A DNA stretch of 64,000 bases from contig NZ_JAKRFN010000005.1 in NCBI RefSeq assembly GCF_022348085.1, forward strand, positions 1-64,000. Direction: 5' to 3'. The notes under the pieces are model-generated. The model was not told the DNA's origin. It worked only from the letters and a program-made list of their open reading frames with translations, and made no database searches. This DNA comes from Mycobacterium sp. PSTR-4-N (lineage in GTDB: Bacteria > Actinomycetota > Actinomycetes > Mycobacteriales > Mycobacteriaceae). The position numbers and the translations under genes are program-made. Shown in pieces: positions 18,234-26,966 of this stretch. Position 1 is the first letter of the stretch, and each line of letters begins with the position of its first letter.

Positions 18234-19004
18234 TCACGTGAATCGCTCGTGGAGGGCCGGCAGGAAGCCGGCGAGGTGGTTCATCTCCTGGGCGCAGTGC
18301 ACCAGCAGGTCGCGGGGGTCGGGGAGCTGGCGGCTCGCAAAAGGCCGAATCGCGCTGTGCGCCAACCGGTTGCCCTGGTGCAGCTGGACATGCGGCCCGC
18401 CCAGCCAGAACCGCGAGCGCATCTCGGCGCCGCCGTCGCGCGGCCGCACCTGGTGCACCAGCCAGCCGATGTCGACGGGCACCTCCGAGGAGCCGAGCCG
18501 CGCACACACCGTCACCGAGTCACCCGACCGGCGTGCGGCCAGCCCCAATTCCTCGGGCGGCACGAAGCGGATCGCGGCCCGGGTGAACGCCGAACCGAGG
18601 TATTCCTCGACCAGCGACGTCCGCCCGACATAGCGCCCGTCGCCCCCGCCGTCGGCCCACCGGGCGGACACGTGCGCCCGGGGGTGCCACAGCTTGTAGC
18701 GCCGCGCGTCGCTGCTGTGCCAGCCGAACCACCAGTCCCACATCGCCGGTGTCACCCCCGGCATCTCGGTCAAGACCGACACGGCGAAGCCGCCGCCGCG
18801 CACCTGCGCATAGCCGGTCTCGGTGGGGTGGTATCCCGGATCGAGAAGGTCTGCGGCACTGACGAAGTCGAGCAGCATCTGGTCGGCTTGCGGCCCGTGG
18901 TGCAGGGCCTCGACGACATGGGCGGGTAGCGGCGCCATGAGTGGGTCGAAGAACTCACCCCACGCGGTGCCGGCGTCGCCGGCGCGGTATCCGAGATAGC
19001 CCAT
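18234..19004 (-). CDS. PhlG-type C-C hydrolase (2,4-diacetylphloroglucinol/phloretin hydrolase family)
   Basis: 256 residues from the ATG at 19004, which overlaps the oxidase stop by one base (TGATG); a GTG at 19007 would give a four-base overlap. The segment MWDWWFGWHSSDARRYKLWHPRAH and the C-terminal HCAQEMNHLAGFLP match the zinc-dependent PhlG family. His107, a glutamate of LVEEY (133/134), His236 and Glu240 fit the H-E-H-E zinc site (H-x3-E at the end). Relatives cut a carbon-carbon bond in acylphloroglucinols or phloretin. Pairing with a flavin oxidase under an IclR regulator suggests degradation of an aromatic or polyketide compound; the substrate is unknown. Confidence 0.82.
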   Translation of the reverse strand: MGYLGYRAGDAGTAWGEFFDPLMAPLPAHVVEALHHGPQADQMLLDFVSAADLLDPGYHPTETGYAQVRGGGFAVSVLTEMPGVTPAMWDWWFGWHSSDARRYKLWHPRAHVSARWADGGGDGRYVGRTSLVEEYLGSAFTRAAIRFVPPEELGLAARRSGDSVTVCARLGSSEVPVDIGWLVHQVRPRDGGAEMRSRFWLGGPHVQLHQGNRLAHSAIRPFASRQLPDPRDLLVHCAQEMNHLAGFLPALHERFT

Positions 19005-20344
19005 CACACCCGCCCCATCCACGTGTGGAATCGGCCCGCCGGGTCGTAGATCGACCGGACGCGATCCAGCTCGGCCATCGCGGCGTCGGTCGCGAACGGA
19101 GCGGGGCGGTGGCCGAGGTTCTCGTCGGCCAACTGGATGCCCGTCTGCAGATGCTCCATCGCTGCGAGGTTCGACCGCGCCCAGTCACCGTAGGTGTCGT
19201 CGTCGGCGGCGTCCTGCCACACGCCGTACAGGGCCAGGTAGATCTCGTCTTCCAGGCTGTACGCCATGTTCTGCCGTTGCGGGGACGTGCCCCAGTTCAA
19301 CCACAGGAAATGTGCCGGGTGCGGCGGCATCGTCTCGAGAATTCGGCGGATACCCGGCATCAACTCCTCCGCGCTCGCCGAGGTCCACATGTTGTCGGTG
19401 CCGTACCGGTAGCCGGTCGGGTAGTTGCTCATCACGCCCGCGTACCAGGTCTCCAGGTCCGAGGGGGCGTACGGCACGGCGATGGTGGCGTCCTCGCGCG
19501 CCGGACACGTCTCCAGCAGGGCCAGTGCGCTTTCGGCCTCCGCGTCGGAATCGGCGAACACCGGTGACGCCATGACGATCGACGGGATGTCGATGCCGGC
19601 GCCGGGGACCGCGCGCGATGCCACGATCTGCAGCTCCACTCGGCGGTCGACCTCGGCGCTGATCGTCCGCGCCCACGGATAGATCTCCTCGGCGCACCCG
19701 AGCGGATAGACGTAGAGGCTGCTGCCGCACACCGCCGGACGTGGGTACAGCCGCAGATGGAAGGCGACGACGACGGCGAAGAATCCGGGACCGGATCCGC
19801 GTGCGGCCCAATACAGCTCGGGATGGTGGTCGGCGTCGATGAAAAGCCGCTCCCCGTCGGCCGTCACGACGTCGAGGCCGAGCACGCTCTCACACGCCGG
19901 ACCGAGCACCCGGCTGTTCCAGCCGTACCCGCCCTGCAGCAGATACCCGCCGATCCGCACGCCCTTGCAGTGACCTGCCGGGAAGAAGAGCCCCATCGCG
20001 TCCAGCCGGGCGGCGAGCACACTGCCGCCCATCCCCGGGCCGACGACGGCGGTCCGGGCGTCGGGGTCGACCGTGAACGCGTCCAGACGGCTGACGTCGA
20101 GGAGCATGCCGCCGTCACGCACGTGATTGCCGGCCCAGCTGTGACCGCCCGACCGCACCCCGATGCGCAGGTCGTGTCGCGCGGCGAACCGGACGGCCGC
20201 CACGACGTCGTCGACGTCCGCAGCCTGCACGACGACGTCGGGGTAACGCTCGGGGGTGCGCGCGTTCCACACCGTCTGCGCACGAGCCTGCTCGTAGCCG
20301 TCGTCACCGCGAAAGAAGTGCCGTCCGCCGGGAAGATCTGTCAT
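19004..20344 (-). CDS. FAD-linked oxidoreductase, berberine-bridge-enzyme type
   Basis: 446 residues. A PCMH FAD-binding domain carries VRSGGHSWAGNH with His68, the usual covalent flavin attachment site. GHCKGVRIGGYLLQGGYGW has Cys126 at the position of the second covalent link in bicovalent enzymes. The C-terminal BBE motif is YDPAGRFHTWMG. Such enzymes oxidise alcohols, sugars or phenolic/polyketide substrates with oxygen. It is the first gene of the unit with PhlG and is divergent from the IclR gene. Confidence 0.88.
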   Translation of the reverse strand: MTDLPGGRHFFRGDDGYEQARAQTVWNARTPERYPDVVVQAADVDDVVAAVRFAARHDLRIGVRSGGHSWAGNHVRDGGMLLDVSRLDAFTVDPDARTAVVGPGMGGSVLAARLDAMGLFFPAGHCKGVRIGGYLLQGGYGWNSRVLGPACESVLGLDVVTADGERLFIDADHHPELYWAARGSGPGFFAVVVAFHLRLYPRPAVCGSSLYVYPLGCAEEIYPWARTISAEVDRRVELQIVASRAVPGAGIDIPSIVMASPVFADSDAEAESALALLETCPAREDATIAVPYAPSDLETWYAGVMSNYPTGYRYGTDNMWTSASAEELMPGIRRILETMPPHPAHFLWLNWGTSPQRQNMAYSLEDEIYLALYGVWQDAADDDTYGDWARSNLAAMEHLQTGIQLADENLGHRPAPFATDAAMAELDRVRSIYDPAGRFHTWMGRV

Positions 20345-20360
20345 ACCGCCTCCTCCGCCG

Positions 20361-20401
20361 TGATCCGTACAGCGGATCAGCGTGGTTCGTTCAGCGGATC
20401 A
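20361..20401. promoter_or_regulatory. Tandem IclR operators between the oxidase and iclR genes
   Basis: TGATCCG-TACAG-CGGATCA (20361-20379) is a perfect 7-base inverted repeat with a 5-base centre. A second, degenerate copy TGGTTCG-TTCAG-CGGATCA follows at 20383-20401, exactly 22 bases (two helical turns) on. A TATAGT -10 element (20403-20408) of the iclR promoter abuts it, so bound regulator would cover both divergent promoters. Confidence 0.8.
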
Positions 20402-20415
20402 CTATAGTGCTGGGC

Positions 20416-21129
20416 ATGGCAGCGGACGAGGGAAATCACCGAACCCGCGACGACGGCCTGCAGGCGCTGCGCCGGGCGGCCGCGGCGCTCGACGAGATCG
20501 CCACCGCGCCCGGCCGGCTGCGGCCCGGCGACATCGCCACCAACCTCGGTCTCGCGAAATCGACGGCCCGCCGTCTCCTCATCGCGCTCGTCGACGTCGG
20601 CTTCGCGGGGGTCGACGACGCGGGCCGGTACCGCCTCGGCGACCGGCTGCTCGGCCTGGCCAGTGCCGACGGTTCGCACCTGGCGACCGCCCTGCGCCCG
20701 GTGCTCGAACAGGTGGCCTCGGCGACCGGAGAGACCGTCGACCTCTCGGTGCTGCGTGGGAGGCAGATGTGGTTCATCGACCAGATCGAGTCGCGGCACA
20801 GATTGCGGGCGGTGTCGGCCGTCGGAGCTCGATTCCCCTTGTCCGACACCGCAAACGGCAAGGCTGCCTTGGCGCTGCTCGACGACGACCAGGTACCGGC
20901 GGCCCTGTCCGAGGAGATCGGCGAGGTACGCCGCGCCGGCATCGCCTACGACCGCGACGAGCACACAGCGGGCATCTCGGCCGCCGGGATCGCCAAGCGG
21001 GTCGCCGGCGGGCACGTCCTGGCGATCTCCGTGCCGGCGCCGACGGAACGTTTCCGGTCGCAGGAAACCACTATCGTGGCGGCGCTGCGCTCCGCAGCGG
21101 ACTCCCCGCTGTGGGACACGGTCGGTTGA
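20416..21129 (+). CDS. IclR-family transcriptional regulator
   Basis: 237 residues. The N-terminal winged helix reads LQALRRAAAALDEIA then GDIATNLGLAKSTARRLLIALVDVGF. The C-terminal IclR effector domain includes GETVDLSVLRGRQMWFIDQIES and FPLSDTANGKAALALL. There is no ribosome site before the ATG at 20416, but TATAGT ends eight bases upstream, which suggests a leaderless message; a GTG at 20407 is the alternative. The divergent oxidase-PhlG pair is the likely target, and the effector is probably its substrate or product. Confidence 0.88.
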   Translation: MAADEGNHRTRDDGLQALRRAAAALDEIATAPGRLRPGDIATNLGLAKSTARRLLIALVDVGFAGVDDAGRYRLGDRLLGLASADGSHLATALRPVLEQVASATGETVDLSVLRGRQMWFIDQIESRHRLRAVSAVGARFPLSDTANGKAALALLDDDQVPAALSEEIGEVRRAGIAYDRDEHTAGISAAGIAKRVAGGHVLAISVPAPTERFRSQETTIVAALRSAADSPLWDTVG

Positions 21130-21132
21130 GCG

Positions 21133-21693
21133 TCACCGTGCGCCGGGGAGAACCAGGTCCACCGCCGCGGCGACGGTCGCGTCGTCAGGCAGGGCCCCGA
21201 CCATCAACGACGGGCACGCCACGACTCCGGTGAGCATCGACAGGGCCGCGTCCAGCTGGGTGCCGGCGAACCGCTGCGCGAGCAGAGCACGCAGTCCGAG
21301 CTGAGCCTCGCCGGTGATCCGGTGACGCAGCTCGCCGGCCTGCTCGCCGCCGGATTCGTCCGCCAGACCGCACAGCACCCGGTCCAGGCGCAGCTCGGCC
21401 AGGGAACGTCGGAACGCCGTCAGCTCGGCGACCAGATCGGCGCGCAGGTCCCCGGTGGGCCGGTGGTGCGGCAGCCGGCCCAGGGCGTCGAGCGCAAGCC
21501 GCAGCAGATCCAGGCGCGACGGCCAGTGCGCGTACAGCGTGGTCTTGGAGTAGCCGGCCTGCTCGGCGACCCGGGCGTGGGTCAGATCGTCGAAACCTTC
21601 TGCCCGCAACACCTGCAGCGCCGCGCGCGACACATCGGCCCGCGTCCGGGCCACCCGCGCGTCCTCTCCGGGCGTGTCCGCACTACTGGGCAC
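21133..21693 (-). CDS. TetR-family regulator, divergent from the mycosporine cluster
   Basis: 186 residues. The N-terminal TetR helix-turn-helix spans ARTRADVSRAALQVLRAEGF, then VAEQAGYSKTTLYAHWPSRLDLL. The C-terminal domain resembles TetR_C ligand-binding folds and has no distinctive motif. A GGAAGG site seven bases ahead supports the GTG at 21693. It is divergent from the HAD-mysABCD-dioxygenase operon with a 31-base inverted repeat between them, so it is the likely local repressor; the signal (metabolite, light-related or stress) is unknown. Confidence 0.87.
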   Translation of the reverse strand: MPSSADTPGEDARVARTRADVSRAALQVLRAEGFDDLTHARVAEQAGYSKTTLYAHWPSRLDLLRLALDALGRLPHHRPTGDLRADLVAELTAFRRSLAELRLDRVLCGLADESGGEQAGELRHRITGEAQLGLRALLAQRFAGTQLDAALSMLTGVVACPSLMVGALPDDATVAAAVDLVLPGAR

Positions 21694-21756
21694 GGTGCCA
21701 CCTTCCGTTCTGGGTGTGTCACCAACGCGTCAGAATCTGAATCGATGAACAGGGTT

Positions 21757-21787
21757 TTCATTAGTGACTGGCCTGTGTACTAATGAA
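21757..21787. promoter_or_regulatory. Inverted repeat, probable TetR operator of the mycosporine cluster
   Basis: Arms TTCATTAGT (21757-21765) and ACTAATGAA (21779-21787) are exact reverse complements separated by 13 bases. This AT-rich palindrome stands out in GC-rich DNA and lies about 64 bases from the TetR start and 108 bases from the first cluster gene. TACTAAT inside it could also serve as a -10 element, which would let the repressor cover the promoter. Confidence 0.75.
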
Positions 21788-21894
21788 CTGTAGATCCAGA
21801 AACGGTCGATCGACAGTCTTTCCTCCGATCCGCGTCCAGCACCGGGCGCCCGGGGAGCCATGCTCGAAAATCTCTCTGCGAGAAGGGAATTCTC

Positions 21895-22560
21895 ATGCCC
21901 GCCATTCTTTTCGGATCGATCAGCACACTTGCCGACACCTCGGAGTTGCAGCGTCGTGCATTCAACGACGCATTCGCCCAGCACGGGCTGGACTGGAACT
22001 GGTCGCAGGACGACTACCGCAGCATGCTCGGCGGCAACGGGGGGGCTCAGCGCATCGCCGACTTCGCAGCCGAGCGCGGCCAGGACGTCGATGCCGACGC
22101 CGTGCACGCCACGAAGTCGCAACTGTTCCAGCAGCTGCTGGGTGAGGTTTCGGTGATCCTCCGGCCGGGTGTGCGCGAGACCATCGAACACGCCAAGGCC
22201 GCCGGCCACAAGCTCGGGTTCGTCACCACCACCTCCAAGGCGAACGTCGACGCGCTGCTCGCGGCTCTCGATCCGCAGATCGACGCCTCCACATTCGACG
22301 TCATCGTTTACGACGACCACGTCGAGGAGCCCAAGCCCGCACCCGCGGCCTACGTTCTGGCGCTCGACTGGCTGGGCCTCACCCCTGCCGACGCCGTCGC
22401 CATCGAAGACAACGTCGGCGGCGTGCGCGCCGCCCGTGCCGCCGGACTGCGCTGCATCGCCTTCCCCAACGCCAACACCGCCGGCGCCGAATTCGCCGAC
22501 GCCACCGACATCGCCGACCAGCTCGACGCCGACCGCGTCGTCTCCCTGGCCGCCGCCTGA
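21895..22560 (+). CDS. HAD-fold protein with degenerate catalytic motif, first gene of mycosporine cluster
   Basis: 221 residues with the fold of CbbY/phosphoglycolate-phosphatase-type HAD proteins. The motif I region reads [20 protein letters not shown], where active enzymes have F-D-x-D-G-T-L-x-D. Both catalytic aspartates are replaced (Gly and Ile), while motif II (FVTTTS), motif III lysine (EEPKPAP) and motif IV-like [15 protein letters not shown] remain. Classical phosphatase chemistry is therefore unlikely; it may bind or regulate, or use another chemistry. AGAAGGGA precedes the ATG, and only 20 bases separate it from mysA, so it is part of the operon. Confidence 0.85.
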   Translation: MPAILFGSISTLADTSELQRRAFNDAFAQHGLDWNWSQDDYRSMLGGNGGAQRIADFAAERGQDVDADAVHATKSQLFQQLLGEVSVILRPGVRETIEHAKAAGHKLGFVTTTSKANVDALLAALDPQIDASTFDVIVYDDHVEEPKPAPAAYVLALDWLGLTPADAVAIEDNVGGVRAARAAGLRCIAFPNANTAGAEFADATDIADQLDADRVVSLAAA

Positions 22561-22580
22561 GCACCCTGAACGGACATTCC

Positions 22581-23798
22581 ATGAGCGACCTCACCGCCCG
22601 AGTCACCGCCTCCGAGCGCAACTTCCACGTCGAAGGCTACGAACGCATCTCCTATGACCTCACCTACGTCGACGGCGTCTTCGACGTGGCCAACCGCGAA
22701 CTGGCCGAGGCCTACCTGCCGTACGGCCGCACGCTGATGGTGATCGACGAGGTGGTCTACGACCTCTACCGCGAGAGCATCGACGCCTACTTCGCCCACT
22801 ACGGGATCGCGCTGACGGTCATCGGGGTGCACATCCACGAGACCGCGAAGTCGCTGGAGACGTTCGAGCGGATCGTCACCGCATTCGACGAATTCGGTTT
22901 GGTACGTACCGAACCGGTGCTGGTCGTCGGCGGCGGGTTGACCACCGACGTCGCGGGATTCGCCTGCGCGAGCTACCGGCGCAACACCCCGTACCTGCGC
23001 ATCCCGACCACCCTGATCGGGCTGATCGACGCGAGCGTGTCGATCAAGGTCGCGGTCAACCACGGCCACCACAAGAACCGCCTCGGCGCCTACCACGCGT
23101 CGCGACAGGTGTTCCTGGACTTCTCGTTCCTCAAGACTCTGCCCGAGGACCAGATCCGCAACGGCATGGCCGAGCTGATCAAAATCTCCGTGGTCGGCAA
23201 CGCCGAGATCTTCGACATGCTCGAACGTTTCGGCCCGGAACTGCTCACCACCCGCTTCGGCTACCTCGGCGGCGACGAGCGACTGCGCGCGGTCGCGCAC
23301 CGGCTGACCTACGAAGCGATCGCGACGATGCTGGAGCTCGAGGCGCCCAACCTGCACGAGATCGACCTGGACCGAGTGATCGCGTTCGGGCACACCTGGA
23401 GCCCCACGCTGGAGCTGACCCCGGCGACACCGTTCTTCCACGGCCACGCGATCAACATCGACATGGCCCTGTCGGTCACGCTGGCCGAGCGGCGCGGACT
23501 GCTCACCGCGGGCGAGCGCGACCGCGTTCTCGCGACGATGAGCGCGCTGGGGTTGTCGCTGGACTCGGAGTATCTGACGCCCGAATTGTTGGAGACGGCG
23601 ACGGCGGCGATTCTGCGCACCCGTGACGGAATCCTGCGCGCCGCGGTTCCGGACCCGATCGGCAGCTGCCGCTTCCTCAACGACGTGACGGTCGACGAGT
23701 TGGTCGACACGCTCACACTCCACAAGAAGCTGTGCGCCGAGTTCGACCGCGGCGGTGACGGCGTCGACGCCTTCACCTACGCCACCGTCGATGCCTGA
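22581..23798 (+). CDS. mysA: Demethyl-4-deoxygadusol synthase
   Basis: 405 residues, sedoheptulose-7-phosphate cyclase of the dehydroquinate-synthase superfamily. It converts sedoheptulose 7-phosphate to demethyl-4-deoxygadusol using NAD and a divalent metal. Strong similarity to cyanobacterial DDGS is visible (from memory of Anabaena): [59 protein letters not shown] and [17 protein letters not shown]. Metal ligands are the Glu of NGMAELIK and the His residues of [11 protein letters not shown] and FFHGHAI. The DDGS-type active-site context, rather than the EEVS type, and the downstream mysBCD genes argue for a mycosporine role. Confidence 0.93.
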   Translation: MSDLTARVTASERNFHVEGYERISYDLTYVDGVFDVANRELAEAYLPYGRTLMVIDEVVYDLYRESIDAYFAHYGIALTVIGVHIHETAKSLETFERIVTAFDEFGLVRTEPVLVVGGGLTTDVAGFACASYRRNTPYLRIPTTLIGLIDASVSIKVAVNHGHHKNRLGAYHASRQVFLDFSFLKTLPEDQIRNGMAELIKISVVGNAEIFDMLERFGPELLTTRFGYLGGDERLRAVAHRLTYEAIATMLELEAPNLHEIDLDRVIAFGHTWSPTLELTPATPFFHGHAINIDMALSVTLAERRGLLTAGERDRVLATMSALGLSLDSEYLTPELLETATAAILRTRDGILRAAVPDPIGSCRFLNDVTVDELVDTLTLHKKLCAEFDRGGDGVDAFTYATVDA

Positions 23799-24588
23799 CA
23801 CCGTCGCCGCACCCCGGCCGGTCACACCCACCTCGATCCTCGCGGCGCGGCTCACCGAGCTCTGCGACCAGCTGGCCGACGTGGTGGATCACGATTTCCT
23901 GCAACGGCTTTCAGAGGCCCGTGATCTGGCGGCCGGACTGGACCCGTACGTGGCCGCCGCCACCACCGGCGAGTCCTCGGCGCTGGCCGAACTGGCCCGC
24001 GACACCAGCACGCAGCCGTGGCACGACGGGCTGGAACAGGAGATGCTCTCCGGGCACGTCGAGGGACAGCTGCTGAAGTTCCTGGTCCGCATGTCCTCGG
24101 CAGTGCGGGTTCTCGAGATCGGCATGTTCACCGGCTACTCGGCGCTGGCGATGGCCGAGGCGCTGCCCGCCTTCGGCACGGTGGTGGCGTGCGAGATCGA
24201 CGCGGGCGCAGCAGCAGTGGCGCGTGCCGCATTCGACCGATCCGACGTCGGACACCGCATCCGCATCGAGTCCGGGCCCGCGCTCGAGACACTGCGGCGA
24301 CTGGCCGCAGTCGGCGAGGAATCGTTCGACTTCGTGTTCATCGACGCCGACAAAGGCGGATACCAGGCGTACGTGGATCTACTCCTCGACTCCCCTCTGC
24401 TGGCCCCCGACGCCGTGATCGCGGTCGACAACACGCTCATGCAGGGCCAACCGTGGACCGGCGTGCAGACCGAGAACGGCGCGGCCATAGCCGCTTTCAA
24501 TCGGGCGCTGGCCGCCGACCCGCGGACCGAGCAGGTGCTGATCCCCGTGCGCGACGGGCTCACCCTGATCCGGCCACTGAGCCGATGA
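23791..24588 (+). CDS. mysB: Demethyl-4-deoxygadusol O-methyltransferase
   Basis: 265 residues; the ATG at 23791 overlaps the mysA stop by eight bases. It is a class I SAM methyltransferase of the caffeoyl-CoA/Methyltransf_3 type: SAM motif [20 protein letters not shown], metal/acid motif [13 protein letters not shown] and [15 protein letters not shown]. The preceding [18 protein letters not shown] is shared with the cyanobacterial mycosporine enzymes. It methylates demethyl-4-deoxygadusol to 4-deoxygadusol, the common core of mycosporines. Confidence 0.92.
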   Translation: MPDTVAAPRPVTPTSILAARLTELCDQLADVVDHDFLQRLSEARDLAAGLDPYVAAATTGESSALAELARDTSTQPWHDGLEQEMLSGHVEGQLLKFLVRMSSAVRVLEIGMFTGYSALAMAEALPAFGTVVACEIDAGAAAVARAAFDRSDVGHRIRIESGPALETLRRLAAVGEESFDFVFIDADKGGYQAYVDLLLDSPLLAPDAVIAVDNTLMQGQPWTGVQTENGAAIAAFNRALAADPRTEQVLIPVRDGLTLIRPLSR

Positions 24589-24595
24589 TGCCCCG

Positions 24596-25957
24596 ATGAC
24601 GCTGACTGCGCATCCCACAGACCGGGCCGCCCCGGCGGGTGCGGTGCGGCGTCCCACCCCGACACGGGACGCCGCCCGCACCCTCTCCGTCCTCGCCGGC
24701 CTGACGGCCACCCTGCCCGTCGACCTCGCGATCACCGCCGGAGCGCTACTGCGCCGGGCCCCGCGCCCGGCCGTGCGCGCCGCCGACACGCCGAAGACCG
24801 TGCTCGTCAGCGGCGGCAAGATGACCAAGGCGCTGCACCTGGCGCGAGCGTTCCATCTGGCCGGACACCGGGTGGTGCTCACCGAATCCGCCAAGTACCG
24901 CTTCACCGGGCATCGGTTCTCCCGCGCCGTCGACGCGTTCCACTGCACACCGGAAGCGACCGACCCGCGCTACCCGCAGGCGTTGGCCGACATCATCATT
25001 CGCGAGAACGTGGACGTCTTCGTGCCGGTGTCCAGCCCGGCGGCCAGCGTGCCCGAGGCGGCCCTGCACGACCTCGTCGGCGATCGCTGTAAGGTGCTGC
25101 ACGGGTCGGCGGCGCTGATCGCGACATTGGACGACAAACGGGACTTCAGCACGCTGTGCGCCTCACTCGGTCTTTCGGTGCCGGAGTGTCAGCTGATCAC
25201 CGACCCGGTCGACGTCGAGCGTTTCGACTTCGTCCCCGGCCGCTCCTATGTGCTCAAGCGGCTCGCCTACAACCCGGTCGGACGCACGGACCTGACCCGG
25301 CTTCGCCGCGAGACGCCGGAACACAATGCCGCATACGCGCGCTCGCTCGACATCACACCGAGTGATCCGTGGCTGCTGCAGCAGTACGTGGACGGTCAGG
25401 AGTACTGCACGCACGCGACGCTGCGGGCCGGTGTCGTCACCGTGTACGGCTGCTGCGAGTCCTCGGCGGTGCAGTTGAACTACCGATTCGTCGACAAGCC
25501 CGAGATCCGTTCGTGGGTAGAGCGATTCGCCGCCCAAACCGGCGTGACGGGGCAGATCTCGTTCGACTTCATCGAAGGCGCTGACGGCACGCCCTACGCC
25601 ATCGAGTGCAACCCGCGCACCCACAGCGCGATCACGATGTTCCACGACCACACTGAGGTGGCACACGCCTACCTCACCGACGGGCACCCGACGATCACGC
25701 CGCGGCCCGGTGCGACGCCGACCTACTGGATCTATCACGAACTGTGGCGGCTGCTGCGTGGCCCCGACCGGCTGCGGCGGCTGCGGGTGATCGCCCGGGG
25801 ACGTGACGCGATCTTCGCGGCGTGGGATCCGCTGCCCTACCTCGGCGTCTACCACCTGCAGATCCCCGCGCTGCTCATCAGCAACCTGCGTCAGCGCCGG
25901 GGTTGGCGCCGCATCGACTTCAACATCGGCAAGCTCGTCGAGAACGGTGGGGATTGA
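24596..25957 (+). CDS. mysC: ATP-grasp ligase, mycosporine-glycine synthase
   Basis: 453 residues. An N-terminal segment with a hydrophobic stretch (TLSVLAGLTATLPVDLAITA) is followed by KTVLVSGGKMTKALHLARAF. An ATP-grasp core follows with IATLDDKRDFSTLC, SYVLKRLAYNPVGRTDLTRL, QQYVDGQEYCTHA and IECNPRTHSAITMF, the last being the Mg/ATP site. In cyanobacteria MysC joins 4-deoxygadusol with glycine to form mycosporine-glycine. It lies seven bases after mysB. The combination with mysAB leaves little doubt about the pathway; the amino acid used is inferred. Confidence 0.92.
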   Translation: MTLTAHPTDRAAPAGAVRRPTPTRDAARTLSVLAGLTATLPVDLAITAGALLRRAPRPAVRAADTPKTVLVSGGKMTKALHLARAFHLAGHRVVLTESAKYRFTGHRFSRAVDAFHCTPEATDPRYPQALADIIIRENVDVFVPVSSPAASVPEAALHDLVGDRCKVLHGSAALIATLDDKRDFSTLCASLGLSVPECQLITDPVDVERFDFVPGRSYVLKRLAYNPVGRTDLTRLRRETPEHNAAYARSLDITPSDPWLLQQYVDGQEYCTHATLRAGVVTVYGCCESSAVQLNYRFVDKPEIRSWVERFAAQTGVTGQISFDFIEGADGTPYAIECNPRTHSAITMFHDHTEVAHAYLTDGHPTITPRPGATPTYWIYHELWRLLRGPDRLRRLRVIARGRDAIFAAWDPLPYLGVYHLQIPALLISNLRQRRGWRRIDFNIGKLVENGGD

Positions 25958-25958
25958 C

Positions 25959-26966
25959 GTGCGTCTCGTCCAACTGGTGGGCTCGCCCGTCGATGAGTTC
26001 CACGCCGAACTGTCGCGACTGTATGCGCGGGCCAGTGCCGAGGCGCTCGCGCCGCGGCACGACGTGCGGTTCGCCTACGTCGCCCCCGGCGGCACCTGGC
26101 AGTTCCCCGGGGGGCTGGATGCCGGCAGTCTGGCCGCCGCGGAGCCGCTGCCGGCCACAGCGGGTATCGCGCAATTGGCCCAGATGCGGCCGGATGTGGT
26201 TCTGCCGCAGATGTTCTGCCTGCCCGGGATGACCTCCTACCGGGGCTTGCTCGACGTGCTCGGACTGCCGTTCATCGGCAACACCGCCGAGGTGATGGCC
26301 AACACCGCCGACAAGACTGTCGCCCGCGCCCTCGTCGCGGCCCGGGGTGTCGCGGTGCCCGAGGGCCGGCTGGTGACGGGGCCCGATCAGGTGGATCTGC
26401 CGTTGCCGCTCGTCGTCAAACCCGCGCGCTCCGACAACTCGGTAGGGGTGTCGCTGGTGACCGACCAGGGCGAGTTGCCCGCCGCCATCGCGCGGGCCGC
26501 CGACCACGGCCCCGGCGTACTGGTCGAGACCTTCGTGCCTCTCGGACGCGAAGTGCGCTGCGGCGTCCTCGATGTCGACGGCGAGCTGGTGTGCCTGCCG
26601 CTGGAGGAGTACGCGCTCGCGGCCCCGATCCGGCTACCCGCCGACAAGCTGGGTCGCGCCGGCGGTGGCGAGCTGCGCCTGACCGCGGGCGACGGAGGCC
26701 GGGCCTGGATCGTGGCGCCCGGCGACCCGATCGAGGCGGCCGTGTTCGACGCGGCGCGCACGTGCTTCACGGCGCTGGGCTGCCGCCACTACGGCCTCTT
26801 CGATTTCCGCATCGACCCCGCCGGACAGCCGTGGTTCCTCGAGGCAGGCCCCTACTGCTCGTTCGCGCCGTCGAGTGTGATCGCGAAGATGGCCGCTGCA
26901 CAAGGGTATTCAGTGCTCGAGCTGTTCGACACCCTGTGCAGTGAGGCGAGGATCGCCGCGGCATGA
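25959..26966 (+). CDS. mysD: D-Ala-D-Ala-ligase-like enzyme adding the second amino acid (MysD type)
   Basis: 335 residues, ATP-grasp. VRLVQLVGSPVDEFHAELSRLYA starts the protein. FAYVAPGGTWQFPGGLDA, PDVVLPQMFCLPGMTSYRG, TADKTVARALVAARGV, VVKPARSDNSVGVSLVTD and FLEAGPYCSFAPSSV follow, the pattern of mycosporine MysD. It attaches a second amino acid (serine, threonine or alanine in known cases) to mycosporine-glycine, giving an imino-MAA such as shinorine or porphyra-334. The start is the GTG at 25959 with GGTGGGG six bases upstream; a GTG at 25947 in frame is the alternative. The product identity cannot be read from sequence. Confidence 0.9.
   Translation: MRLVQLVGSPVDEFHAELSRLYARASAEALAPRHDVRFAYVAPGGTWQFPGGLDAGSLAAAEPLPATAGIAQLAQMRPDVVLPQMFCLPGMTSYRGLLDVLGLPFIGNTAEVMANTADKTVARALVAARGVAVPEGRLVTGPDQVDLPLPLVVKPARSDNSVGVSLVTDQGELPAAIARAADHGPGVLVETFVPLGREVRCGVLDVDGELVCLPLEEYALAAPIRLPADKLGRAGGGELRLTAGDGGRAWIVAPGDPIEAAVFDAARTCFTALGCRHYGLFDFRIDPAGQPWFLEAGPYCSFAPSSVIAKMAAAQGYSVLELFDTLCSEARIAAA

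Noticed and set aside
22581..23798. MysA as a 2-epi-5-epi-valiolone synthase or dehydroquinate synthase
   Set aside because: The sequence blocks resemble cyanobacterial DDGS closely, and mysBCD follow directly; an aminocyclitol pathway would need other neighbours.
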